Of a stretch of DNA of 64,000 nt, positions 34,702 to 41,987 are shown piece after piece. Numbering within the stretch: position 1 is the first letter of the stretch; every line of letters begins with the position of its first letter. Source of the stretch: Chloracidobacterium sp. UBA3360 (GTDB lineage Bacteria; Acidobacteriota; Blastocatellia; Pyrinomonadales; Pyrinomonadaceae); assembly GCA_002360555.1 (NCBI GenBank), contig DEQS01000105.1:151341-215340 (forward strand), read 5' to 3'. Below the pieces are notes generated by a model, which searched no databases, was not told the DNA's origin, and saw nothing but the letters and a program-made list of their open reading frames with translations. Position numbers and translations under genes: made by a program.

Positions 34702-34965
34702 ATGGGAAGTTTTGGAACAACAGAAATTTTACTAGTCGTCGCAGTGCTTTTCCTGCTATTTGGTGCGACCAAATTACCGCAGCTCGCAAAATCACTGGGG
34801 GCAACCAAGAAAGCGTTCAAGGAAGGAATGCGCGAAGCTGAAGAAGAAGAAAAAGCCGAGGCTCAAAAGCTTGAGTCAAAAGCCGACACGCCACAGATCA
34901 CGAACATGAGCGACGAAGCCCTGATGGAAGAAATGCGTCGCCGTGCTGAAGCAAAGCAGGCCTAA
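34702..34965 (+). CDS. tatA: Twin-arginine translocase subunit TatA/TatE
   Basis: 87 residues from the ATG at 34702, with GAGG eight bases upstream. One membrane helix (residues ~4-21, FGTTEILLVVAVLFLLFGA), the Phe-Gly hinge region, then an amphipathic helix (TKLPQLAKSLGATKKAFKEG) and an acidic, disordered tail. This is the TatA layout. Forms the export channel for folded, twin-Arg proteins; the PhoD-type phosphatase at 52.4 kb carries such a signal. No tatB or tatC in the window. Confidence 0.93.
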   Translation: MGSFGTTEILLVVAVLFLLFGATKLPQLAKSLGATKKAFKEGMREAEEEEKAEAQKLESKADTPQITNMSDEALMEEMRRRAEAKQA

Positions 34966-34969
34966 ACGC

Positions 34970-35764
34970 TTACTCTTTCTCACCCGTCAGCAGCGTAGCC
35001 TTTACCGTAAACCTAAAGCTGAGCGATTCACCCTCGGCGTCTATTAATTGAGCGAGTTTTTCCGTAACTCGCTCCTTTTCGTCCTCGTCAAGCATTTCGA
35101 GCCATGTCGGTAGCAGAAAATCGGCGACGAGCGGCGAGGCTATAAATTCTGCCCCGTTCTCATATTCAAAGGCCTCTAACTCAGTTTTTGTCTGAACATT
35201 TACCAGCCCGGTCTGCTTGGCGATCTCCTCGACCCGCGAGACGGTCGGCTGATCGCTGATAAGCTTTTCCGCCGCCGCACCGTGTTCGCCAAGCCCCTCG
35301 GTAAATAGCACTTCCCACAGGATCGACGCTACCTCGCCAAAGCTACCGGCCGTCGGCAAAAAAACAGCGACCTCGCCGCCCGTGCGAGCGACACGCGTTG
35401 CGTCTGCGATAAAATCTTCAACTTCCAACGGCCTGACAAATGTCCCGTCTGCCAGCACCGTATCAAACGCATCACTCTCAAAACGAAGCATCGAAAAATC
35501 GACATTCGAGCTAAGAGCCGCCGCTTTATCCAGAGCTATATTTAGCACATCCTCATTTTCAGCGGTCGCAAAAATATCGGTTTTCGTGCCAAATTTCTCA
35601 TCTATTGCGAATGCGTGACTGCCCGTTCCGGCATTAAGGTAGAGCAGATTGTCAGAGTCGCTCAGGTCGAGATGCTTGTCCACGAGATCGGCAAAACGCT
35701 GTGTCCACTCGCCCGCGACCGACAGGTCGAGCAAAAACGCGAGTTCTTTTTGGGTCTTAGTCAT
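34970..35764 (-). CDS. Putative SAM-dependent methyltransferase fold protein
   Basis: 264 residues, acidic. LLYLNAGTGSHAFAIDEKFG resembles motif I and ATRVARTGGEVAVFLPT the post-motif region of class I methyltransferases. Motifs II and IV are weak, and a long helical C-terminus (WLEMLDEDEKERVTEKLAQL) is added. May be a divergent or inactive member. Converges with tatA (four bases between stops). Confidence 0.6.
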   Translation of the reverse strand: MTKTQKELAFLLDLSVAGEWTQRFADLVDKHLDLSDSDNLLYLNAGTGSHAFAIDEKFGTKTDIFATAENEDVLNIALDKAAALSSNVDFSMLRFESDAFDTVLADGTFVRPLEVEDFIADATRVARTGGEVAVFLPTAGSFGEVASILWEVLFTEGLGEHGAAAEKLISDQPTVSRVEEIAKQTGLVNVQTKTELEAFEYENGAEFIASPLVADFLLPTWLEMLDEDEKERVTEKLAQLIDAEGESLSFRFTVKATLLTGEKE

Positions 35765-35767
35765 ACA

Positions 35768-35870
35768 TTAATCGTAAATAGTAAATGGTGAATAGTAAAT
35801 CGTGAATTGTAATGAAGTTACGTGCGCGATTTACTATTTACGATTCACCATTTACTATTCACTAATCAAT
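35768..35870. repeat. Intergenic hairpin repeat (GTAAATAGTAAATGGTGAAT)
   Basis: The left half repeats the phrase AGTAAAT/GGTGAATAGTAAAT. The right half (35829-35866) holds its reverse complement (ATTTACTATTTACGATTCAC, CATTTACTATTCAC). The two halves fold into a long stem. It separates divergent genes (methyltransferase-like and SDR). Confidence 0.7.
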
Positions 35871-35871
35871 T

Positions 35872-36645
35872 ATGTCAAAACACGTAAAAGAACTATTTGA
35901 CCTGACGGGCAAGACCGCCATCGTCACCGGCGGTTCACGCGGGATCGGCAAAGAAATGGCCGAGGCTCTGGCCGAAGCCGGTGCCAACCTAATGCTCTGT
36001 GCCCGCCGACGCGAATGGCTGGACGAGACGATTGCGGATTTTGGAACACGGGGTTTTACGGCTGCCGGCAAAGTTTGCGATGTAGCCAAGCCTGACGAAG
36101 TTCAGGCCGTTGTCGACTCGACGGTAAAGCGTTTTGGCTCGGTCGATATCCTCGTCAACAACGCTGGCATCTCTTGGGGAGCGATGCCTGAGGATATGCC
36201 GCTCGATCAGTGGCAAAAGGTTATTGATGTTAATCTGACTGGCTGTTTTCTATTCGCCCAAGCCGCGGGCCGCGAAATGCTCAAGCAAAAGAGCGGGTCG
36301 ATCATTAATATCGCATCGATCGCCGGACTCACCTCGTCGGCAAACGGCCCTTTTTACGCGGGATATGTCGCTAGCAAGGCGGGCCTTATCGGCCTGACAC
36401 GCGAACTTGCCGCGAGCTGGGGACGCAAGGGCATCCGCGTCAACGCCATCGCCCCGGGCTTTTTTCATTCGCGGCTGGCTGATGCTGTGATCGATATTTA
36501 CGAACGCTCGATACAGGAAAATAACGTCATCCCGCGCGTCGGCGATGAGGGCGAGTTAAAAGGTGTGACGGTATTTTTGGCGTCCGATGCCTCGAGCTAC
36601 ATCACCGGCCAGACGATCGCAGTTGATGGCGGCATGACGGTCTAG
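35872..36645 (+). CDS. SDR-family oxidoreductase
   Basis: 257 residues, classical SDR: TGGSRGIGKEMAEALAEAG, NNAGISWGA, Ser in IINIASIAG, catalytic YVASK, and the C-terminal SDASSYITGQTIAVDGGMTV. Closest by eye to gluconate 5-dehydrogenase and KduD types (RVGDEGELKGVTVFLAS). It stands alone, with a fold-back repeat upstream and a GGTCCAC repeat downstream. Substrate not predictable. Confidence 0.87.
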   Translation: MSKHVKELFDLTGKTAIVTGGSRGIGKEMAEALAEAGANLMLCARRREWLDETIADFGTRGFTAAGKVCDVAKPDEVQAVVDSTVKRFGSVDILVNNAGISWGAMPEDMPLDQWQKVIDVNLTGCFLFAQAAGREMLKQKSGSIINIASIAGLTSSANGPFYAGYVASKAGLIGLTRELAASWGRKGIRVNAIAPGFFHSRLADAVIDIYERSIQENNVIPRVGDEGELKGVTVFLASDASSYITGQTIAVDGGMTV

Positions 36646-36649
36646 ACCT

Positions 36650-36699
36650 TTGGTCCGGTCCGGACCACATGGACCAAGGTGGACCAAGGTGGACCAAGG
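36650..36699. repeat. Short intergenic GGTCCAC repeat, copy 2
   Basis: GGTCCGGTCCGGACCAC is followed by three exact tandem GGTGGACCAA-type units. It is the same vocabulary as 12992-13027 in reverse-complement order, again just after an SDR or aldolase gene and before a converging gene. Confidence 0.65.
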
Positions 36700-36705
36700 C
36701 CGAGG

Positions 36706-37422
36706 TTATTTCACAAACTGAAATTCACCAAACGCTTTTGGCACATGGTAGGCGGGCTCTTTTGTCCTTGTTGGCTGCCACGCAAGATAGCCGCGTGTAG
36801 GATCGGTACCAACGCAGCGAAACAGATTACCGAGCCATACATCGCCGGCCTTTGGCGCTTTGCCTAGTGAGGCAAACGGTATCTTGATCGCCATTACTAC
36901 CTTGTCTGTATCGATACGGACGGACGATGTCATATTCGACTTGTAATCCCAATCGGTCAAACGTGCTTTCGGCGTGACCTCGATACCTAGGTCGATCCAC
37001 TCGCCTGTTGGTGCTATCTCAAACTCAAAATACTTATTGCGGTTTTTCTTGTCTGGAGCGATAAATATTTCGCACACATCGCGGTCCCACAGCCCGCGTA
37101 TCTTTTTTGTCAGATTGGGCTTTTCGCTGACGATCAGCGGCTCATTTTGGGCCGCCTCAAAACGGACATACAACGCTGTGTCTGACCACAGCAGCCGCGC
37201 CTTAAATTGCCGCGTCGCGGGAGCCGCCACGCCCGACCAGTATTTTGTGACCGAGACATCCGTAGCCTTGTCCCAAATGGCGGAGTTTAGCTCACCGATC
37301 GCGAATTCGTCAGAGATGTGAACGACCGAAAGCCGTTTTGAGTTAGACATTTTGTTGTGAGCGAGTGTAGGAAAGACGCCGAGGAAAAGCAACGTGACAA
37401 GGGCTATTGAGGCTCGTTTCAT
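36706..37422 (-). CDS. Secreted carbohydrate-binding family 9-like protein
   Basis: 238 residues with a signal peptide (MKRASIALVTLLFLGVFPTL). The mature part is a single CBM9-like/DOMON-type beta sandwich: IWDKATDVSVTKYW near the start, ARLLWSDTALYVRFEAAQ, DRDVCEIFIAPDK, YFEFEIAPTGEWIDL, MAIKIPFASLGKAP and WLGNLFRC. Such domains occur alone in Acidobacteriota and Bacteroidota and bind glycans or act in oxidoreductase complexes. Converges with the SDR gene across the GGTCCAC repeat. Confidence 0.85.
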   Translation of the reverse strand: MKRASIALVTLLFLGVFPTLAHNKMSNSKRLSVVHISDEFAIGELNSAIWDKATDVSVTKYWSGVAAPATRQFKARLLWSDTALYVRFEAAQNEPLIVSEKPNLTKKIRGLWDRDVCEIFIAPDKKNRNKYFEFEIAPTGEWIDLGIEVTPKARLTDWDYKSNMTSSVRIDTDKVVMAIKIPFASLGKAPKAGDVWLGNLFRCVGTDPTRGYLAWQPTRTKEPAYHVPKAFGEFQFVK

Positions 37423-37461
37423 GATGAAACGATTTAACCCGAAACGCGGCTTATTGACAAG

Positions 37462-39171
37462 TCAGCCCGTATTCAAAACCGTGCGAAACGCCATTTTTGC
37501 GAGTTTCCATGTGCGGTCCCAGTCGATCGAACCACCCTCGTCGCGGCCCATGATCTTATCGACAAAGATCTTTCGAAAATCCTTGCCCTCGCGGCGGAGC
37601 ATAAATTCTTTGGCGTACGGCTTGGCCGTTTCAAAGAAATTAAATTCCGGATCGGTGACGATGCCGATGCCCTCAAGCGTCATCAGTGCCCGCATGATGT
37701 AGGTAAAATTTGACGGCAGACGAAACGGATAATCGTACATCACGTCGGCGAGATCGTAGGTCAGTTCTTTGAAATTTACATCTTTCAATTTCAAATTGAA
37801 ATGAAATTCAAACATTCGCTCGACGACCGGTTTGATCGAGTCGTGACTTGTGCCCGGTTTTAGGAAATCGAGTTCGATCAGGTCCTGCGCGATCCCACCG
37901 GGGTCTTTGTCAACGACGTGGAAAAACGCGTCGATCATCTTTGCCTGCAGCAGCGGTGAGATGCGGCCGACCATACCAAAATCAAAGAACGCTAGCCGTC
38001 CATCTTCCATCACCAGCAGATTGCCGGGATGCGGATCGGCGTGAAAAAACCCGTCCTCCAGCAACTGTTTGAGATACGTTTTGATCAGCAGACGATTGAC
38101 CTTAGCCGGTGAGATATTTCGCGCAGCCTGTCCCTCAAGGTCCGTGACCTTAGTGCCATGGATAAACTCCATCGTCAGCACTTTTTTGGTCGTTGCGTGC
38201 CAATGTATCGTCGGGACGTGGATATTTGACCAGGTCTTAAAACTCTCGCGAAACTGCTCGGCGTTGCGGCCCTCGGCGACGTAATCCATCTCCTCGTGGA
38301 CTGTCACATCAAACTCGCGAAGCATCCCCGGCCAATCGGCATTTTCGCTGAGCTGCGGAAAACGCTCGGCAAAATTTGCGACCTTTTTGAGGATGACGAT
38401 GTCGCCTTTGATCGTGGCGTCGAGATTTGGCCGCTGGACCTTTACCGCGACCTCTTCGCCGGAGTGCAAACGGGCACGATAAACTTGTCCAAGCGAGGCG
38501 GCCGCGACCGGCTCGAGTTCAAACTCGGCGTAAACTTCGTTAATCTTTTTGCCCAGCTCATGCTCGATGATCGCAAAGGCAACGTCATTTGGAAATGGCG
38601 GCACCTGATCGACGAGCGTTCCAAGTTCTTTTACAAACGGCAGTGGCAGCAGGTCGGCCCGTGTGCCCATCGATTGCCCGATCTTGATAAAGGTCGGCCC
38701 GAGCTTGATGAGTTTTTCTTTTAGCCAGACCGCCTGTTTCTCTTGGTTCGCCTCTTTATTGGTGGAATTGCCGATAAAAAACCGCCGCAATCCGAGCATA
38801 ATGATATGAAAAAACCATTGCTTTACGCCGTAAAGTTTTTCACCGTAAAACGCCGCCCGCGTCAGTTCGCGAGCCCGTTCAAGCCTGACCGCAAGTCGTT
38901 TTAGATGCTGTTTGTGATGAATGTCGTATTGGTCGAGATATAGATACAGCGATAGCATCGAGATAACGCGGGATATTCGAAACAAACGAAGATAACCGCG
39001 AATGCCAAAATAACCGCTCTCGACCGACTCCTCGGCCTGTTGTAGCTCACGCTCCTCTGCGATCAGGTCTTCGTTCGAAGTGCGTTTTGCGATCTCCAAG
39101 CCATTTGTCGGCTGCAAAACTCCGCTTGCAGCAACCGTATCGACTCTTTCTTTTACCGCGATATCGTTCAT
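37462..39171 (-). CDS. ABC1/UbiB-family atypical protein kinase
   Basis: 569 residues. UbiB signature FIKIGQSMGTRADLLP, then the Ala-rich AAASLGQVYRARL, Lys in VAVKVQRP, FHADPHPGN and AFFDFGMVG. These are the diagnostic UbiB/ADCK kinase-like motifs, including the KxGQ extension and the A-rich loop in place of the P loop. Related proteins support quinone or lipid metabolism at the membrane. A TAATG overlap with the upstream VOC gene links the two. Whether it acts in quinone synthesis here is unknown. Confidence 0.9.
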   Translation of the reverse strand: MNDIAVKERVDTVAASGVLQPTNGLEIAKRTSNEDLIAEERELQQAEESVESGYFGIRGYLRLFRISRVISMLSLYLYLDQYDIHHKQHLKRLAVRLERARELTRAAFYGEKLYGVKQWFFHIIMLGLRRFFIGNSTNKEANQEKQAVWLKEKLIKLGPTFIKIGQSMGTRADLLPLPFVKELGTLVDQVPPFPNDVAFAIIEHELGKKINEVYAEFELEPVAAASLGQVYRARLHSGEEVAVKVQRPNLDATIKGDIVILKKVANFAERFPQLSENADWPGMLREFDVTVHEEMDYVAEGRNAEQFRESFKTWSNIHVPTIHWHATTKKVLTMEFIHGTKVTDLEGQAARNISPAKVNRLLIKTYLKQLLEDGFFHADPHPGNLLVMEDGRLAFFDFGMVGRISPLLQAKMIDAFFHVVDKDPGGIAQDLIELDFLKPGTSHDSIKPVVERMFEFHFNLKLKDVNFKELTYDLADVMYDYPFRLPSNFTYIMRALMTLEGIGIVTDPEFNFFETAKPYAKEFMLRREGKDFRKIFVDKIMGRDEGGSIDWDRTWKLAKMAFRTVLNTG

Positions 39172-39554
39172 TATTCTGATATTTCCTGGCCAAACTGCAG
39201 CATGTAGCCATTGTTGTCGTAAATCGCAAATTCACGCATCCCGTGGTCAAAGTTTTCGATGCCGTAACAGATCGTCGTTATGTCCTCTAATTTTTCCCAC
39301 ATCGCATCGACATCTTCGGTGGTGAAATATAGCGAACCGGAAAAACTGATCTTTTCAGGAGCCGGATGCTCTGTGGGCGAATCAAATTTTAACGGCACGG
39401 TGAACATCAGCGACACATCATCGAGCGAGAGCGATGCCCAGCCCCAATCGTGTTTGACCACATCCGGTGTAAACCCAAGCGTTTCCGTATAAAACGCGAC
39501 GGTTTTATGTAGGTCTTCGGTCCAAAGCATCGGTCTCAATTCTGTTATCTTCAT
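39171..39554 (-). CDS. VOC-family (glyoxalase-fold) protein
   Basis: 127 residues, one vicinal-oxygen-chelate module pair: ELRPMLWTEDLHKTVAFYTE at the start, ASLSLDDVSLMFTVP, LYFTTEDVDAMWEKL and MREFAIYDNNGYMLQFGQE with the usual C-terminal Glu region. Could be a glyoxalase/bleomycin-resistance-like or dioxygenase-like protein; substrate unknown. Overlaps the ribF stop by four bases (ATGA) and the UbiB-like gene start by one. Confidence 0.83.
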   Translation of the reverse strand: MKITELRPMLWTEDLHKTVAFYTETLGFTPDVVKHDWGWASLSLDDVSLMFTVPLKFDSPTEHPAPEKISFSGSLYFTTEDVDAMWEKLEDITTICYGIENFDHGMREFAIYDNNGYMLQFGQEISE

Positions 39555-40504
39555 AGTATTGCCAGCATGTTCTTTACGCCCTGATGGCGGAAATAGTTCC
39601 TTGCACGAGCACTGTCGCGTTCGATCTGAGCCTTAAGCTCGTCGATGCCGTTAAACTTTCGCTCGTCGCGGATGCGGTGCAAAAACCTGACGCGAAGCAC
39701 GTCACCATACAGGTCGCCGTCGAAATCGAAGATAAAACTTTCGATCGAGGGCTCGGCATCGTTTTCAAATGTCGGACGGACGCCGATGTTGGTAATGCTT
39801 TTTCGCCAGGTGCCGTCGATGAGTGTCGCAGTCGCATAGACGCCGTAACGCGGGATGACGCGGTTGTGTGGTTTGAGATTTGCGGTCGGGAAACCGATTG
39901 TGTGGCCGCGTCGGTTGCCGCGGATAATGACGCCCTCGACGCCGTACGGGCGGCCAAGCATACGGCGAGCGAGATTTACGCTACCCTCGGCAAGCAGCTC
40001 GCGGATCTTTGACGAGCTGACACGGCGCCCGCGAAGCTGCACTTCATCAACCTCGTCCGCGACGAAACCAAGTCTGCCGCTCACCTCACGCAGCATCTCG
40101 ATATTGCCGCCGCGATCTTTGCCAAACGCAAAGCCTTTGCCAAGATAAACCTCTTTGGCATGGAGCCGGTCGCGGACAATATTTTCGAGAAATGCCTCGG
40201 CCTCACTGGCGGCAAAATCGAGTGTAAATGGGATTACGATCGCTTGCTGGATGCCGAGAACTTCGAAATTTGCTAGCCGCTGATCGAGCGTCTGCAACAA
40301 CGGCGGGGCCGAGGCAGGATGTAAAACGGCTCGGGGATGCGGGTCAAATGTGATCGCCGTCGGCACGGCTCCGGCCAGTTTTGCCCGATCAACGACGGTT
40401 TGCATGATGCGTTGATGCCCAAGATGCAGCCCGTCAAAAACGCCGAGCGTCAGCACCGTCGGTTTTGAAATATTGGCATTTTCAGTCCCGTGAAATATTT
40501 TCAT
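39551..40504 (-). CDS. ribF: Bifunctional riboflavin kinase / FAD synthetase
   Basis: 317 residues. The N-terminal FMN adenylyltransferase domain has GVFDGLHLGHQRIM (nucleotidyl-transferase motif) and SSSKIRELLAEG. The C-terminal riboflavin kinase domain (about 185-305) has GNRRGHTIGFPTANL and PRYGVYATATL. Makes FMN and FAD from riboflavin and ATP. It heads a three-gene coupled set with the VOC and UbiB-like genes. Confidence 0.95.
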   Translation of the reverse strand: MKIFHGTENANISKPTVLTLGVFDGLHLGHQRIMQTVVDRAKLAGAVPTAITFDPHPRAVLHPASAPPLLQTLDQRLANFEVLGIQQAIVIPFTLDFAASEAEAFLENIVRDRLHAKEVYLGKGFAFGKDRGGNIEMLREVSGRLGFVADEVDEVQLRGRRVSSSKIRELLAEGSVNLARRMLGRPYGVEGVIIRGNRRGHTIGFPTANLKPHNRVIPRYGVYATATLIDGTWRKSITNIGVRPTFENDAEPSIESFIFDFDGDLYGDVLRVRFLHRIRDERKFNGIDELKAQIERDSARARNYFRHQGVKNMLAIL

Positions 40505-40561
40505 CGTTACCTAAAATGGTATTTGAGCGCCGTGCAATAGGCAAACGGACGTATGGACGCA

Positions 40562-41140
40562 TTATTTGAGGGTCGCGAGCAATTTCTTGTACTCGGTGGC
40601 AGTCAGGATGCGGTAAGCCGGTTGCTCCGCTTTGTTGTATTTCTCGCTGTGATGCATGGCCGGATAATTTTTGGCTTTCATCTCGGCATCGAGTTTTGAC
40701 CAGTCTTTGTAGTTCAAGGTGCCGTAGGTTTTCTTTTTTAGACGCTTGCCGAGTTCGCTCCAAGCCGCAATAAAGTTTGCACCGTCAGAGCGGTATTCGC
40801 GACTGCTGGCGAGAAATGCGTCGAGCAGATCATCGGGCTCACCGCCACGAATTTTGAACGGCCGCAGGTTCAATCTCCCGATCTCGCCGCCGCGACACAG
40901 AGGCTCCCAGACTGCGATGTCTTTGGCCGCAGTCCCCATGCTGCTCCATTCGTTATCAAGCCATTTGCGGGCCGATTCTGTGTCGGGAACGGCGTGTTCG
41001 CCGCCGCGGGTCGCTTGATAAGTCCATTTATATGCGTCCGCAATCCGCACGTTTTTGTCCGCCTTCCATTTTGGTAGGGCAAAATCGATGATAGCCGAGG
41101 GCAGACAGGAGATTAGTAATGCGATTGCGAGCAGATTCAT
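40562..41140 (-). CDS. Hypothetical secreted protein, 192 aa
   Basis: A short hydrophobic start (MNLLAIALLISCLPSAIIDF) looks like a signal peptide or anchor. The mature part is Lys/Trp/Glu rich, helical, with motifs ADAYKWTYQATRGGEHAVPD and DNEWSSMG; no known family recognised. Its ATG overlaps the stop of the acyltransferase gene (TAATG), so it is the third gene of the ether-lipid set. It may take part in that process. Confidence 0.7.
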   Translation of the reverse strand: MNLLAIALLISCLPSAIIDFALPKWKADKNVRIADAYKWTYQATRGGEHAVPDTESARKWLDNEWSSMGTAAKDIAVWEPLCRGGEIGRLNLRPFKIRGGEPDDLLDAFLASSREYRSDGANFIAAWSELGKRLKKKTYGTLNYKDWSKLDAEMKAKNYPAMHHSEKYNKAEQPAYRILTATEYKKLLATLK

Positions 41141-41982
41141 TATTCTGATTTTAGTGTGTCCGTCGTACCGTGGGCAGCAAAAAACTCCGTCTCCATTTGC
41201 TCGATGACGGCACCGATCTCTTTGACGGCCGTGATGCTTGCCAGTTTTTTGGACGTGCCGTCAACGCTCGGCTGGATCACTTTCATCCGCAGGTCAAAAT
41301 GCGAGCCCTTTGGCGGATAATTTGAAAAACCGGTCTGCGAAGGGCTCCGCAGATATACACAAAGCACTCTCGCATTTTCGAGCGAGGTCAATATTTTGCC
41401 CGTGCCAAATCTCAAACGCCCGCTGTCAAAACGGCCGTCGCGGCTCCGTTGTCCCTCTGGAAAAATGAGCACGATATTGCCCTTGGCGAGCAGGTAGCGG
41501 CAAAGATTTAGCACGGAATTTTTATGTGCGGGCGAGCCTTTGCGGTCGATAAAAATGCATTTTGTGAGGTATAGCACCGCGTGATAATGCATCTTTTTCT
41601 TAAAAAAATCACCCGCCGGGACATTCCATGTGAACGCCTTGTAATTTAACAGATACCAAAAATTTGACGCCAAAGCCCAGATGATCAGCGCCGAGTCGAT
41701 AAACGTCAGATGGTTTGAGCAGATGACGAGCGGATAGCCTCCGCGTTCCTTTTCCTGCCAGATCTCTTTGAACTGCGCGCGGATCGCCGCCATGTCGTTG
41801 ATGCGGTAGCCGCGAAAATATTTCATCAAAACTACTAGCAAACCGCCGACCGGTAGCAATAGCAAGCGGCACAGTGTTGACTGAAACCGCGTCTTTTCGA
41901 TCTGCCAGGACGGCGGATCGTCGACACCGCCTGTGAGCTTTGCGGTCTTGATTATCTGGATCAGCTTTTCCGCCCTCATCAT
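41140..41982 (-). CDS. Lysophospholipid/DHAP-type acyltransferase (PlsC family)
   Basis: 280 residues. Block I is SNHLTFIDSAL (His91-x4-Asp96) and block III is FPEGQRSRDGRF; a hydrophobic segment lies near residues 38-54 (LCRLLLLPVGGLLVVLM). Transfers acyl groups to a glycerolipid acceptor at the membrane. It starts five bases after an alkylglycerone-phosphate synthase gene. It could make the acyl-dihydroxyacetone phosphate that enzyme needs, or acylate the ether product; that is inference. GAGG precedes the ATG at 41982. Confidence 0.88.
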   Translation of the reverse strand: MMRAEKLIQIIKTAKLTGGVDDPPSWQIEKTRFQSTLCRLLLLPVGGLLVVLMKYFRGYRINDMAAIRAQFKEIWQEKERGGYPLVICSNHLTFIDSALIIWALASNFWYLLNYKAFTWNVPAGDFFKKKMHYHAVLYLTKCIFIDRKGSPAHKNSVLNLCRYLLAKGNIVLIFPEGQRSRDGRFDSGRLRFGTGKILTSLENARVLCVYLRSPSQTGFSNYPPKGSHFDLRMKVIQPSVDGTSKKLASITAVKEIGAVIEQMETEFFAAHGTTDTLKSE

Positions 41983-41987
41983 TTTCT

